Source: Mycolicibacterium sediminis
Lineage (GTDB): Bacteria > Actinomycetota > Actinomycetes > Mycobacteriales > Mycobacteriaceae
Length of the DNA: 64,000 nt
Assembly (NCBI RefSeq): GCF_010731735.1
Contig: NZ_AP022588.1
Location: 4,960,001-5,024,000, forward strand
Direction of reading: 5' to 3'
The translations under genes and the position numbers were made by a program. Positions within the stretch are counted from its first letter, which is position 1, and each line of letters opens with the position of its first letter. Of this stretch, positions 31,701-41,456 are shown piece by piece. Below the pieces are notes generated by a model. The model had not been told where the DNA came from. It ran no database searches and saw nothing but the letters and a program-made list of their open reading frames with translations.

Positions 31701-33100
31701 TTCTGCGCAGCCACCGCCTCGAAGGCGGTGTGGAAGCCGCCCCGCCGCACCGTCTCCGGCCTTGCCGTGATTCGCCGTTCGTCGTCCAGGGTGACGGGGA
31801 CCTCCCGCAGCGGCCGGTCCCACGACGTCAGGAGGCGCCGAACGACGACGAGGATGCGTCGCCCCAGGCTCTCGGCGGACATCGGGCCCAGCGCGCCGGG
31901 CAGCGTCTCGACCAGGACGGTCAACCGGCCATGGGTCGGGTGTGCGGCGATCGTGACCGGGAAGTGCGACAGGCTCTCCAGAGCCGACGGCGTCAACACC
32001 GCTGCGCCGAGGGCGAACTCGTCGCTCCCCACCAGGCCGCCGGGTGGGAAGTTCTCGTAGACCAGGAGCGTGTCGAACAGTTCTCCGACACCCCCCAGCG
32101 AGCGGATGTCCGCGTGGCTGAGGTAGCCGTGGTCGCGTAGGTCGGCGGACTCCCGTTGCAGCGCCAGGCATTGGTTTCGCACCGTGTCCGTGGGATCGAG
32201 TCGCACGCGCAGCGGGACCGTGTTGACGAAGAGGCCGACCATGGTCTCCACCCCGGACAGGTCGTCCGGCCGTCCGGAGACGGTGACGCCGTAGACCACG
32301 TCGGTGCGGTCGGTGAACGTCGACAGTATCGAGGCCCAGGCCATCTGGAACAGCGTGTTGACGGTGACGCCGCGGACCCTGCCGGCGTCCAGTAGATCAG
32401 CGGTGGCCTGCTCGTCGAGGCTGACCTCGGTGCGGTGCGGCAGGCCGGGTGCGGCCTCGCGTTCGGACAGCGCCGGAGCGAGCAGGGTGGGTCCGTCGAG
32501 GTGGGCGAGGTGACTGCGCCAGCGGGCCCGGCTGACCTCCGGATCGCGTCCGGCGAGCCACCCGATGTAGTCGCGGTAGGGCCGCGGTGCGGCCGGGAGT
32601 GCGCCGACGTCCCCGCGGGCGGCGTACAGCGCGATGAGTTCGCCGACGAAGACGGGGAGTGACCAGCCGTCGATGACGATGTGGTGCGCGACGACGACCA
32701 GTCGCCAGTGGTCTTCGGGCTTCTCGACGAGGAGGAACCGGATCACCGGTCCGCGGCCGAGGTCGAAGGGGCGCAGCCGTTCGTCCGCCTCGATCGCGAC
32801 CGCCTCGGCCTCGCCGGCGCGCACGTGCCGCCACGGCACGTCGACCGCCGTGGGCACGACGGCAACGGGCCTGCTGAGGTTCCCCTGGAAGAAGCTCGAT
32901 CGCAGGTTCGGGTGGCGCACCAGCATCTTCTCGGCGCACGACCGGAGCAACTCGACGTCGACGGCTCCGGTCACGTCGGCCGCCATCGCGATGACGTAGG
33001 GGTCGGCGCCGTCGTGGTCGGTCAGGCCCGCCAGCGAGTACAGCCCCTGCTGCAGGGGGCTCAGCGCGAGGACATCGTCGACGCCGGGGGGTGCGCTCAC
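28739..33100 (-). CDS. mbtF: Mycobactin NRPS MbtF (C-A-PCP-E-like)
   Basis: 1453 residues from a GTG overlapping the mbtE stop. Condensation domain at about 10-430 (HHIVIDGWS at 139). Adenylation domain at about 455-895 (VVFTSGTTGKPKGV, YGPTE, YRTGD, NGKVDA). Carrier domain with Ser975 in GLDSI. The last 430 residues look like an epimerization-type domain: TPHVLAVDPASWRIVLGEL at 1146, DYGLLRYL and VLVNYLGRF are E-domain motifs. The first His of the usual HH is Pro, but the second (1148) stays. Known MbtF adds the last lysine, which becomes the cobactin ring. Whether this end epimerises, cyclises or is inactive is open. Confidence 0.93.
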   Translation of the reverse strand: MSAPPGVDDVLALSPLQQGLYSLAGLTDHDGADPYVIAMAADVTGAVDVELLRSCAEKMLVRHPNLRSSFFQGNLSRPVAVVPTAVDVPWRHVRAGEAEAVAIEADERLRPFDLGRGPVIRFLLVEKPEDHWRLVVVAHHIVIDGWSLPVFVGELIALYAARGDVGALPAAPRPYRDYIGWLAGRDPEVSRARWRSHLAHLDGPTLLAPALSEREAAPGLPHRTEVSLDEQATADLLDAGRVRGVTVNTLFQMAWASILSTFTDRTDVVYGVTVSGRPDDLSGVETMVGLFVNTVPLRVRLDPTDTVRNQCLALQRESADLRDHGYLSHADIRSLGGVGELFDTLLVYENFPPGGLVGSDEFALGAAVLTPSALESLSHFPVTIAAHPTHGRLTVLVETLPGALGPMSAESLGRRILVVVRRLLTSWDRPLREVPVTLDDERRITARPETVRRGGFHTAFEAVAAQNPDSIALSWNGGDLDYRALDRAADRLAADLVRRGVRAETPVPILLRRGPDYVVAMLAVLKAGGLIVPLDPSVPADRIDEIIAQTDATIVIDDAAAASGDAVPDFRSADVAPGQGAYVVFTSGTTGKPKGVIGTHEALLAYGADHARHVLRPGAERIGRPLRIAHAWSFTFDAAWQPLVALLDGHCVHIVGDSVQRDAESLVAEIDRHRIDMIDTTPSMFTQLRSAGLLSTVPLAVLALGGEAIDTAAWHGIQAECARTGMSAHNCYGPTETTVEAVVAAIADHESPCIGHPTDSTTAHVLDSWLRPVPDGVAGELYLTGGQLTRGYLGRPGETSGRFVADPVTAGARMYRTGDVVRRNPLGAIEFLGRSDDQVKIRGFRVEPGEVVAALRRHPGVRGAHVAVRRHRSGPRLTAYVATDADVGELRRMLTSALPRYLVPHHIVAVPEIPLTVNGKVDAPALAAVNVGNGSDHVEGPATDTEAVLRDVLAEVLDASEIDVTADFLDLGLDSIVALSVVQVVRRRGLSLRARLLLECSTVRELAAAIDADKGAAVRAADDGDDPIPLLPNAHWLLAHGDARRLAQSEAIRLPDGITREHLDAMLRAVVDGHPVLRSRLDPDTMTLMPRAATDVLREVIVEGGMAAAVTEQTRDAVERLDPRRGVMLDAVWLRPADGPGVLLLTPHVLAVDPASWRIVLGELETGWHAIVQGRTPTPVREHTTLREWSKLLAERALKLETADFWVHQLAGADPDLGSRRVDPDTDRAADVVVTLALADAELTDRLLAGPVPVTDALIAATARMVTAWRRHRGQEALTPLLALETLGRADAVVASGFGADALDVDTGDTVGLLSAIYPLRIDAEDAAAVRERLVAVPGDGIDYGLLRYLRSDTAERLATHRDPQVLVNYLGRFHQDGAATALRSDRTLLTEASRLPEPDLAVRHELVLMAAILERDGRPVLGSQWRTVPDILSSDDVVTLQAMWLDALREVI

Positions 33101-36100
33101 GGGCGCCAGCCCGCGGTCAGTGCCGCGAGTTCGTCCGGCGACAGTCCCGACGCCGCCATCGGCGCGTGGTGGGTGTCGACGGAATCATGCTCGCCGACAA
33201 GGCCCTTGGCGTCCACAGCCGCGGCGAGTGCGGCGAGTTCGGGGTGCTCGAAGACCATGCGCGCGGTGAGCGGGACACCGGCGTCGCGTGATCGCGCCGC
33301 CAGCTGGACGGCCAGGATGCTGTCCCCGCCGAGTGTGAAGAAGTCGTCCCGACGCCCGACGGTCGGCGCGCCGAGCACCTCGGTCAGCATGGCCGCGAGC
33401 GCGCGCTCGGTGTCGGTGCGCGCCGGCTCGGTCGACGTGACGACGGTGAACACCGGCCGCCGCAACGCGTCTCGGGTCACGTCGTCGACGACGGTGAGCG
33501 ACGGCGGCCGCAGGTCGTCGGGCAGCGTGGCGAGCAGGGCGTCGACGAACGCGTCGCGGTCGGCCGCGGCGGGAATGGGCCGTGCTGATACGACGTAGGC
33601 GGCGAGCTGCGTGCCCACCCTGCCCGGCCACGCGCGCGTGGCTGCCGCGGCGACCCCGTCGATTGCCTCGAGCGCGGCCTGCACCCGATGGTCGCCGGTG
33701 TCGACGACGTCGAGCCGGCCGTCCTCGGTCCACCGCGCACGGTCCCCGGTGCGGTAGAGGTGTGCGCCGTCGGCGAAGGGGCTCGGCACGAACCGGGTCC
33801 GGCTGACGGCGTTCGCGGCGGCGGCGGACGCGTCGACTGCGCCCCCGCCGTAGAAGACGTCGCCGATGACCCCGGCACCGGTCGGGTCCAGCCACTCGTC
33901 GAGCACGTAGACGCGGTCGGCGCCCTCGGTCTGCGGCAGGCCGGCGGGCGGCACGGCCCGTCGGCTCCACTCGTCGACGACGAGCCTGCGCTCGGCCGGG
34001 TCGACGACCACGAGGTCGCGCAGCGTCTGGTGGGCGTCGTTCGCGAACGCGTCGACGATCCTCGTCAGAGACGCGACGAGCCGTTCCGCGGTGGACCGCT
34101 CGTAGAGTTCGGTCCGGTAGACGACGGTCCCCTGATACCCCGCGCCGTCGGTGGCGAAGAAGTTCAGCGACAGGTCGGCGTGCGCCACGTCGAACGTGGG
34201 TTCCAGTGCTGTGAAGCGGGTCTCGCCCTCCGGTCCGCTGTCGATCACGCGGTCGGCCGGGAGTTCCTCGCGCACGTGGACGACGACCCCGAAGAGCGGG
34301 TTGCGCGACAGCGACCGCACCGGGCTGACGGCGTCGACGACGCGGTCGAACGGCAGATCCTGGTGCTCGTAGGCGGCGAGCGCCATCTCGCGCGAGCGGC
34401 GCAGCACCTCGCGCAGCGACGGGTTGCCCGACAGGTCGTTGCGGAGCACCACGATGTTGATGAAGAAGCCGATCAGCTGGTCGAGTTGCGGCTCCGTCCG
34501 GCCCGCCACCGGTGTGCCCAAAGGGATGTCGACGCCCTCGCCCGCGGCGTACAGCGCCACCGCGACGGCGGCCTGCAGCAGCATGAATTCGGTGACGCCG
34601 AGTTCGCGGGTCAGCTCGGTCAGCTTCGTCCGGGTGTCCGCGTCGATCGTGAAGGCGAACGCGTCGCCGCCGCCGGCCGGGACGGGTGGCCGCGGGAAGT
34701 CCGGTCGCAGGCCGTTCTCCTCGGGGAGACCGGCCAGCCGTCGTGTCCAGTACTCGCGCTGGGCGACGACCGCGTCGCCGTCGTCGGCCAGCAGCCCCGC
34801 CTGCCAGGAGGCGAAGTCCGCGTACTGGATGGCCAACGGTGGCAACGCGGCCTGCTCCCCCGCACGGTGCGCTCGGTAGGCGGTGAGTACGTCCGTGAAG
34901 AGGACGCCGGCCGACCAGTGGTCGGCGGCGATGTGGTGCACGACGATCGACAGCACGTGATGGTCCGGCGTCGACAGCACGGCCGCGCGGATGGGCCAGT
35001 CGGTCTCGAGGTCGAAGCAGTACTTGCGTTCGGCGTCGAGTTCGCCGCGCAACCACTCGTCGTCGGCGCCGCGCGCTCGGCGCACCGTCAGCGGGGCCAT
35101 CGGCTCGACCAGCTGGTAGGGCGCGCCGCCGATCTCGCGATAGGTGGTGCGCAGGATCTCGTGCCGACCGACGACGTCGTTGATCGCGGCGACGAGGCTG
35201 TCGGGGTCGCTGGGTCCGGTGATCCGCGCGGCGAACGGGATGTTGTTCACCGGGTTGGGGCCGTCGATGCGGAACTGGAACCACTGGCGCAGTTGGGCGG
35301 CCGACATCTCAAGCGGGCCGTCGTGCGGGATCGCCTCGATGGGCGGACGCCTCGTGTCGCCACCGGCTGCGGCGAGTTCGTCGACGCGCGCCGCGAGGGC
35401 CGCGACGGTGGCGAGTTCGAACACGTCCTGCACGCCGACGTCCACGCGGCACTCCGCGCGAACGGCGGAGACGAGCTTGGTGGCCAGCAGCGAGTGCCCG
35501 CCGAGTTCGAAGAAGGAGTCGTCGGCGCCCACGGAGTCGCGGTCGAGCAGGGTGCCGAACAACCTCGCCACCACCATCTCGGTGTCGGTCGCCGGTTCGC
35601 GGTAGGCCGTCGCCGCCTGGATGTCCGGCTCCGGCAGCGCCCGTCGATCGATCTTGCCGTTGGCGGTGATCGGGATCTCGTCGATCGCGACGTAGGCGGC
35701 GGGGACCATGTAGTCCGGCAGCGCCGCGGCGACGCGCGCCCGGATGCGGTCGACCTCGACGTCGCCGCCGCCGCCGGCCGGCGTGACGTACGCGACCAGG
35801 CTCCGCCCGAGGGTGGGCAGCTCGCTGACCACCACGACCGCCTGGCCCACGGACGGATCGACGGAGATGGCGGCGGCCACCTCGCCGAGTTCGATGCGGA
35901 AGCCGCGCACCTTTACCTGTTCGTCGGCGCGGCCGACGAACTCGACGTCACCGTCGGCGTTGCGGCGCGCGAGGTCACCGGACCGGTACATCCGGCCGGC
36001 CGGGTTGAACGGGTCGGCCACGAAGCGCTCGGCGGTCAGACCGAAGCGGTCGTGATAGCCGTGCGCGACGTGCGTTCCGCCGATGTAGATCTCCCCGATG

Positions 36101-38496
36101 ACGTCGACCGGTACCGGTGCGAGCGCATCGTCGAGGAGGTAGATGCGGGTATTGATCTTCGGGGTGCCGATCGGCACGATGCGGGTGCCCTGCTTCCCCT
36201 CGACCTTGAACCGGGTGCAGTTCAGGACGGTCTCGGTGGGGCCGTAGAAGTTGTGCAGAAGTGAGTCGAAGGTGGCAAGGAACTTGTCCGCGATCTCACC
36301 CGGCAGTGCCTCACCGCCGATCGGGACCCGTCGCAGGGTGCGCCATTCGTTGACGCCCGGGAGCGACAGGAACAGTCCGAGCAGAGATGGCACGAAGTGC
36401 ATCGAGGTGATGCCCTCGGTGCGGAGCAGCTCGGTCAGGTATCCGATGTCGTTGAGCCCACCCGGCTTCGGAATGACCAGGCGCGCACCGGCGGCGAGCA
36501 TGCCGAAGATCTCGCCGATCGACACGTCGAAGCTCTGCGAGGCCACCTGCAGCAGGCGATCCTCCTGCGAGACTCCGTATTCGGGTCCGAACCACGCGAA
36601 GTACTCGGCGATCGGCCGGTGCGGCACGGGCACGCCCTTGGGCAGGCCGGTCGATCCCGACGTGTAGATCAGGTACGCGGTGTTGTCCGGCAGCAGCGGC
36701 CGGACCCGGTCGGCGTCGGTCGGATCGGTCGAGGGGTAATCGTCGAGCCCGGTGACCGGCTTGTCGACGACGAGCATCGGGTCGGAGTCGGCGAGGACGA
36801 AGGCCAGCCGGTCCTCGGGATACGTGGGGTCGACCGGCAGGTAGACGGCGCCGGCCTTGGCGATGCCCAGTGCGGTGACGACCAGGTCCGGTGACTTCTC
36901 CAGCAGGACGGCGACCCGGTCCTCGGTACCGATTCCCTGCCGGATCAGCCAGTGCGCCAGTCGATTCGCGGCCTCGTTGATCTCGCGGTAGGTGTGGTGG
37001 CGGCCCTCGTAGACGACGGCCACCGCGTCCGGGGTGCGGGCGGCCTGCTCGGTGACGAGGTCGCCCAGCGTGGTGCCCGGCACTTGGAAGTCCTCACCGG
37101 TCTCCACGCGGCGCATCCACGCGGCGTCATCGGCGGAGAGGACGCGCAGCCGCGACAGCGGGACGTCCGGGCGGGCGAGTGCGTCGTCCAGCAGCACCGC
37201 GAAGTGATCGAGCATCTGCGCGGCGAGCCGGGCGTCGATGATCTCGGTCAGGTGCTCGGCCTCGACGGTCGCACCGGTCTCGTCGAGTTCGATCATGAAA
37301 CCCAGTGGCAGCTGGGTGGTGTGGCCACGCAGCTCCGCGCGGGCGCTGTGCACGCCTTCGGGGCTGAACCCGCCGCCGTCGGGTTCGCGGAACCCGAAGC
37401 TGACCCGGGTCATCCGTTCGGCGCCGTGGCGGCGGTCCGGGTTGAGTTCCCGGACGACGCGGTCGAGGTTCACCCGCTGGTGGGCGAACGCGCCGAGTGC
37501 CGTGTCCCGGGCTGCCGCGACGACGTCGCGGAAGGCCATGGCCGCCGTGGGTCGCAACCGCATCGCGACGGTGTTGCCGTAGTAGCCGATGGTGTCGTCG
37601 GTGTCCCTGTTGAGCACGGGCGAGGCGACCAGGAAGTCGTCGGTGTGGGTGTAGCGGTGGATGAGGACGCCGAATGCCGCGAGCAGCACCATGTACGGCG
37701 TGGCCCCCGTGTCCCGCGCGAAGGTCGACACCGCCTCGACGGTGGATGCCTGGAGTCGGACGGTGCTGCGTCGGCTCCGGAAGCTCGTCGGCACGGCGGA
37801 GCCGTTCGGGCCCGGAAGCTCCAGCGGCTCGGGCGGATTCGCCATCACCGTCCGCCAGTACTCGAGGTCCTCGGCGACGGTGTCGGCGGGCGCCGCCTGC
37901 GGTCGTGGCATCGGGGCGAGCGGCACCCCGTCGTAGGCGTGGGTGAGGTCACCGAAGAACACGCCCCACGACCCGTCGTCCCAGGCGATGTGGTGCGCGA
38001 CCAGCAGCATCACGTGTTCCGCCGCCGCGGTGCGGATCAGGGTGATCCGCAGCGGCGAGTCCGTGGTCAGGTCGAAGGGCGTGCCGAACTCGCGTTGGGC
38101 GAGCACCTCGAGGCGGAGGTTGCGCGCCCGTTCCGACTTGTCGGACAGGTCGTGGACCGCCCAGGCCGGCAGCAGGTCGTCGTGCACGGTGGCACGGGGG
38201 TCGCCGTTCTCGTCGGCGGCGTAGGTGGTGCGCAGGATGGGGTGTCGCCGTGCGACGGCCGCGAGGGCCCGACGGACCCGGTCCGCGTCGAGTGCGCCGG
38301 TGAGCCGGTAGGACAGGCAGATGTTGAGCAGCACGCCGCCGGGATCGACGGCCTGTACGAACCACATGCGGCGCTGACCGTCGGTGAGCGCCGACGGGTC
38401 GACCTCGACGCCGGTGGTGGCCCGGGACGACGAGAGCCCGCGCTCGGCGAGCCTGCGCCGCATGAGTTCCAGCCGCGAGTCTGCGATGTCGGTCAC
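33097..38496 (-). CDS. mbtE: Mycobactin NRPS MbtE (C-A-PCP-C-A stump-PCP)
   Basis: 1799 residues. C1 at about 35-450 (HHIAWDDGS at 168). A1 at about 480-950 (YTSGSTGLPKGV, SFDVSIGEIFG, NFYGPTE, YRSGD, NGKIDR). PCP1 Ser1002 (LGGHSLL). C2 at about 1060-1490 (HHIAADHWS at 1187). Then about 160-185 residues of a cut-down adenylation domain: VYVLDEWL, VIGDVFYGGG, HLYRTGDRARW remain, but the ATP-binding motifs and the NGK lysine are missing. A second PCP follows (Ser1726, LGGDSIL). By homology A1 loads the hydroxylated, acylated lysine. The second PCP cannot be loaded by its own A domain. It overlaps mbtD and mbtF by 4 bp each. Confidence 0.94.
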   Translation of the reverse strand: MTDIADSRLELMRRRLAERGLSSSRATTGVEVDPSALTDGQRRMWFVQAVDPGGVLLNICLSYRLTGALDADRVRRALAAVARRHPILRTTYAADENGDPRATVHDDLLPAWAVHDLSDKSERARNLRLEVLAQREFGTPFDLTTDSPLRITLIRTAAAEHVMLLVAHHIAWDDGSWGVFFGDLTHAYDGVPLAPMPRPQAAPADTVAEDLEYWRTVMANPPEPLELPGPNGSAVPTSFRSRRSTVRLQASTVEAVSTFARDTGATPYMVLLAAFGVLIHRYTHTDDFLVASPVLNRDTDDTIGYYGNTVAMRLRPTAAMAFRDVVAAARDTALGAFAHQRVNLDRVVRELNPDRRHGAERMTRVSFGFREPDGGGFSPEGVHSARAELRGHTTQLPLGFMIELDETGATVEAEHLTEIIDARLAAQMLDHFAVLLDDALARPDVPLSRLRVLSADDAAWMRRVETGEDFQVPGTTLGDLVTEQAARTPDAVAVVYEGRHHTYREINEAANRLAHWLIRQGIGTEDRVAVLLEKSPDLVVTALGIAKAGAVYLPVDPTYPEDRLAFVLADSDPMLVVDKPVTGLDDYPSTDPTDADRVRPLLPDNTAYLIYTSGSTGLPKGVPVPHRPIAEYFAWFGPEYGVSQEDRLLQVASQSFDVSIGEIFGMLAAGARLVIPKPGGLNDIGYLTELLRTEGITSMHFVPSLLGLFLSLPGVNEWRTLRRVPIGGEALPGEIADKFLATFDSLLHNFYGPTETVLNCTRFKVEGKQGTRIVPIGTPKINTRIYLLDDALAPVPVDVIGEIYIGGTHVAHGYHDRFGLTAERFVADPFNPAGRMYRSGDLARRNADGDVEFVGRADEQVKVRGFRIELGEVAAAISVDPSVGQAVVVVSELPTLGRSLVAYVTPAGGGGDVEVDRIRARVAAALPDYMVPAAYVAIDEIPITANGKIDRRALPEPDIQAATAYREPATDTEMVVARLFGTLLDRDSVGADDSFFELGGHSLLATKLVSAVRAECRVDVGVQDVFELATVAALAARVDELAAAGGDTRRPPIEAIPHDGPLEMSAAQLRQWFQFRIDGPNPVNNIPFAARITGPSDPDSLVAAINDVVGRHEILRTTYREIGGAPYQLVEPMAPLTVRRARGADDEWLRGELDAERKYCFDLETDWPIRAAVLSTPDHHVLSIVVHHIAADHWSAGVLFTDVLTAYRAHRAGEQAALPPLAIQYADFASWQAGLLADDGDAVVAQREYWTRRLAGLPEENGLRPDFPRPPVPAGGGDAFAFTIDADTRTKLTELTRELGVTEFMLLQAAVAVALYAAGEGVDIPLGTPVAGRTEPQLDQLIGFFINIVVLRNDLSGNPSLREVLRRSREMALAAYEHQDLPFDRVVDAVSPVRSLSRNPLFGVVVHVREELPADRVIDSGPEGETRFTALEPTFDVAHADLSLNFFATDGAGYQGTVVYRTELYERSTAERLVASLTRIVDAFANDAHQTLRDLVVVDPAERRLVVDEWSRRAVPPAGLPQTEGADRVYVLDEWLDPTGAGVIGDVFYGGGAVDASAAAANAVSRTRFVPSPFADGAHLYRTGDRARWTEDGRLDVVDTGDHRVQAALEAIDGVAAAATRAWPGRVGTQLAAYVVSARPIPAAADRDAFVDALLATLPDDLRPPSLTVVDDVTRDALRRPVFTVVTSTEPARTDTERALAAMLTEVLGAPTVGRRDDFFTLGGDSILAVQLAARSRDAGVPLTARMVFEHPELAALAAAVDAKGLVGEHDSVDTHHAPMAASGLSPDELAALTAGWRP

Positions 38497-41456
38497 GTCT
38501 CGCGTGCCCCTTCCTCGGGTGTGTCCAGCAGTCCGATGACCTCAGTGGCCGTGGCCCCGCCGAGGATGGTGGCCAGGGGCACCGTGCGCCCCGTGGCCTT
38601 CTTGAGCCGCTTGCGCAGATCGAGCGCGAGCAGCGAGTCGACCCCCAGGTCGAGCAGGGAGGCATCGAGGTCGAGCGGCCCGTCGTCGGGCAGGTCGAGG
38701 ACCGATCCGAGCGCGAGGCGGAACGCACCGGTGGCGTCCAGCCGGGTCTCGGCGTCCTCGACGGGTGGGCGCGCGTTCTCGGTGACCGTCACCCGCTCAC
38801 CGAGGAAGGCGCGCAGACGGATCGGGTCCGCGGAGAACACGAGGGGGTCGCCGACGTGGTCGCGCAGACTCTCCTCGACGGCACGGTCGGGGCGCATCGC
38901 CCGCAGTCCGGATCGCTCGACGTCCTCCATGGCCGAGGCGTCGATGATCCCCGCGCCCTCCCAGAGTCCCCAGCGGATCGCCGTCGCGTCCCGGCCGGCC
39001 GAGCGCAGCTGGGCCACCAGCACGTCGAGCAGCCTGTTGGCCGCCGAGTACACCGCGTGCCCGCGCCCGCCCCACGGCCCGGACACCGACGAGCACGCCA
39101 GGATGCGAGCGTCGGACCGGATGGGCCAGTTCGTGATCAGAGTCGCCAGTCCGAGGACCTTCGCGGCGAACGTGTCGTGTGCGGCCGCCGCGGTCAGTTC
39201 GCGGTGCGGTGCGACGACGGCCGTACCGGCGGCGTGGATCACCAGAGACGCCGCGCCCACACCGATCTCGATCGCCGCGGCGGCGACCCGGTCGCCGTCG
39301 GTGACGTCGCAACGCGGTGCCCGGAACTCGGTGCCGTACGCCTCGGTCAGGCCGGCCAGTACGGCGGCATCCGCGCCGCCGCGACTCAGCAGGGTGACGC
39401 GGCGGGCGCCACGCTGCGCCAGCCCACGCGCGTAGTGCATCCCGATCGCTCCCCCGCCACCGGTGATCACCACCTCGTCGAGGATCCCGGACGCCCGCGT
39501 CCACGGTGGAGCCTGCGTGGTGACGTCCCGCATGCCTCGACGGTGAATCCGACCGTCCCGCAGCGCGATCACGTCGTCGTCGCCGAGCATGGCCGCGACC
39601 GCCGCATCGGCGTCGACGTTCCGGCGGGGCAGGTCGAGGTGACCGAAGTGCTGCTCCGGGAACTCGAACCCGACGCTGCGGTGCATGGCCGCCAGCGCGG
39701 CGTGTGTGGGCGACGGCGTGGGGTCGGTGGCGGTGACCCGTTCGCCGCCGGTCGTCACCAGCCACACCGCGCGGGTCGACGCCCCGATGGCGTCCATGTG
39801 GGCGAACGGTCCGTGGCCGACGCGGCGCGCAAGATCGTCCACCGCGGCGGCGACGTCATCGTGACCCACCTCGGGAGCGACGACGACGAGCAGGTCGGCA
39901 TGGGCAGGGTCGGCGGACTCGGTGCGGTCGAGGCGTGCGACGGCGTCGCGCAGTCGGGCCGCGAGTTCGCCGGCGCCGAGGATCGCGACCCGTCGCACGG
40001 TCGACGGTGCCGGCGCCTGCGTCGGTTCCCAGTGCTCGAGCGCGACGGTGAGCCCGGCCACCGGTGGGAGCGGTTCGGGTGCGGCCCAGAGGTGATCGCT
40101 GCGCATGGGCGCGAAGGGGAACTCGCGCAGCGCATCCCGTCGACCACCGAGGGCGTCGGCCCACCGGTGTCCGGGATCGGCCAGTGCGACCGCGACGAGG
40201 TTGGCCGACAGCCGTTCGACGACGGGTTCGTCGCGACGACCCGATCCGACCACGGTGACCGCGCCGTCGGGCACGTCGAGACCGTCGAGGACGTCGCCGA
40301 TCGCGAACAGCAGTGCGGGATGGGCGGACATCTCGACGAAGATCCGAGCGCCCGCGGCGACGGCGGCCTCGACGGCGAGGTCGAATCGGACGGTGGATCG
40401 CAGGTTGGCGTACCAGTAGTCGGCGAACGAGGTGCCGGGGGCGACGACGCCTCCGGTCGCCGAACCGATGACGTGCACGGCGGTGTCGGTGAAGGCACCG
40501 CGAGGAAGGAGTGCCTCCAGGTCCGCCCGCATCGGGTCCAGCGCGGTCGTGTGCGCCGGGAACCACATCTCGATCTCCTTGGCGAAGGAGCCGCGGGCGC
40601 CGACCGTGCGCACCGCCGCCGCGACGGCATCACCGTCGCCGGAGATCGCGACGGAGGACCGGGAGTTCACCACCGACAGCTCGAGCCAGCCCGGCGTACC
40701 GGCGATCACGTCGCGGGCCTCATCGGCCGTGATCCCGAGGACGGCGACCCGGTAGGGGCCGGTGAGTCGGTCGAGGAGCGTGGCGCGCGCGATGACGACG
40801 TCCACCGCGACCGCCGGGGTGAGCGAGCCGGCCACGTAGGCCGCACCGATCTCCCCGAGGCTGTGACCCACCGTGATGTCGGGTACGACGCCCGCGGACC
40901 GCCACACCCGGGCGAGGGCGACGCCGTGCACGAACTGCGCGCCCTGGATCTGCACCTGGCTGAAGTCGTTGGTCACCGCACTCGGCTCGGCCAGCAGGTA
41001 GTCCAGCGGTGAAGCCGCCCCCGCGGCGGTGAACAGCGCGGCGCACGCGTCCGCCTCGGCACGGTATTCGGGCAGCCGCTCGTAGGCGTCGTGCCCCATG
41101 GCGGGCCACTGGCTGCCCTGGCCGGGAAAGACGAACGCGATGCGTGCCGGGTCGGCGTGGGCACCCGCCGCGGTGCTGCGCGTGACCAGCGGATGGTCCA
41201 CGCCGTCGGCCAGTGCGGTGAGACCGGCGCGCATCTCGGCCCGGTCGGCGGCACGGACGACGGCCCGGTGGCGTCGGAGCCGCCGGGTGCGCAGGACCGT
41301 CCCGGCGACGTCCACGACGTCGGGCGCCGGGTCTCGTGCGTCGAGGTACGCGACGATGGCGGCGGCGTCCCGGCCGAGCAGATCCTCGGCGTGTGCGCTG
41401 AGCAGCACCGGGGTGCGGCCGTCGGGCAGTAGGGCGGCGAGCGTGGGGCCGGGCAT
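38493..41456 (-). CDS. mbtD: Mycobactin polyketide synthase MbtD (AT-KR-ACP)
   Basis: 987 residues from the ATG at 41456 (TGATG overlap with mbtC). The acyltransferase is at about 100-400 (FVFPGQGSQWP, VGHSLGE with Ser199). The ketoreductase is at about 640-830 (VVITGGGGAIGMHYARGL, AVYSAANRLLD). The carrier protein is at about 900-970 (LGVDSLL, Ser941). With the separate KS MbtC it makes one malonyl extension and reduces the ketone, giving the 3-hydroxy acid piece between the two lysines. Splitting one PKS module into mbtC and mbtD is the known mycobactin arrangement. Confidence 0.94.
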   Translation of the reverse strand: MPGPTLAALLPDGRTPVLLSAHAEDLLGRDAAAIVAYLDARDPAPDVVDVAGTVLRTRRLRRHRAVVRAADRAEMRAGLTALADGVDHPLVTRSTAAGAHADPARIAFVFPGQGSQWPAMGHDAYERLPEYRAEADACAALFTAAGAASPLDYLLAEPSAVTNDFSQVQIQGAQFVHGVALARVWRSAGVVPDITVGHSLGEIGAAYVAGSLTPAVAVDVVIARATLLDRLTGPYRVAVLGITADEARDVIAGTPGWLELSVVNSRSSVAISGDGDAVAAAVRTVGARGSFAKEIEMWFPAHTTALDPMRADLEALLPRGAFTDTAVHVIGSATGGVVAPGTSFADYWYANLRSTVRFDLAVEAAVAAGARIFVEMSAHPALLFAIGDVLDGLDVPDGAVTVVGSGRRDEPVVERLSANLVAVALADPGHRWADALGGRRDALREFPFAPMRSDHLWAAPEPLPPVAGLTVALEHWEPTQAPAPSTVRRVAILGAGELAARLRDAVARLDRTESADPAHADLLVVVAPEVGHDDVAAAVDDLARRVGHGPFAHMDAIGASTRAVWLVTTGGERVTATDPTPSPTHAALAAMHRSVGFEFPEQHFGHLDLPRRNVDADAAVAAMLGDDDVIALRDGRIHRRGMRDVTTQAPPWTRASGILDEVVITGGGGAIGMHYARGLAQRGARRVTLLSRGGADAAVLAGLTEAYGTEFRAPRCDVTDGDRVAAAAIEIGVGAASLVIHAAGTAVVAPHRELTAAAAHDTFAAKVLGLATLITNWPIRSDARILACSSVSGPWGGRGHAVYSAANRLLDVLVAQLRSAGRDATAIRWGLWEGAGIIDASAMEDVERSGLRAMRPDRAVEESLRDHVGDPLVFSADPIRLRAFLGERVTVTENARPPVEDAETRLDATGAFRLALGSVLDLPDDGPLDLDASLLDLGVDSLLALDLRKRLKKATGRTVPLATILGGATATEVIGLLDTPEEGARET

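Noticed and set aside
33688..39435. Very long open frames opposite mbtE and mbtD
   Set aside because: Low-complexity Arg/Val/Gly translations, antisense to NRPS/PKS genes with full motifs.
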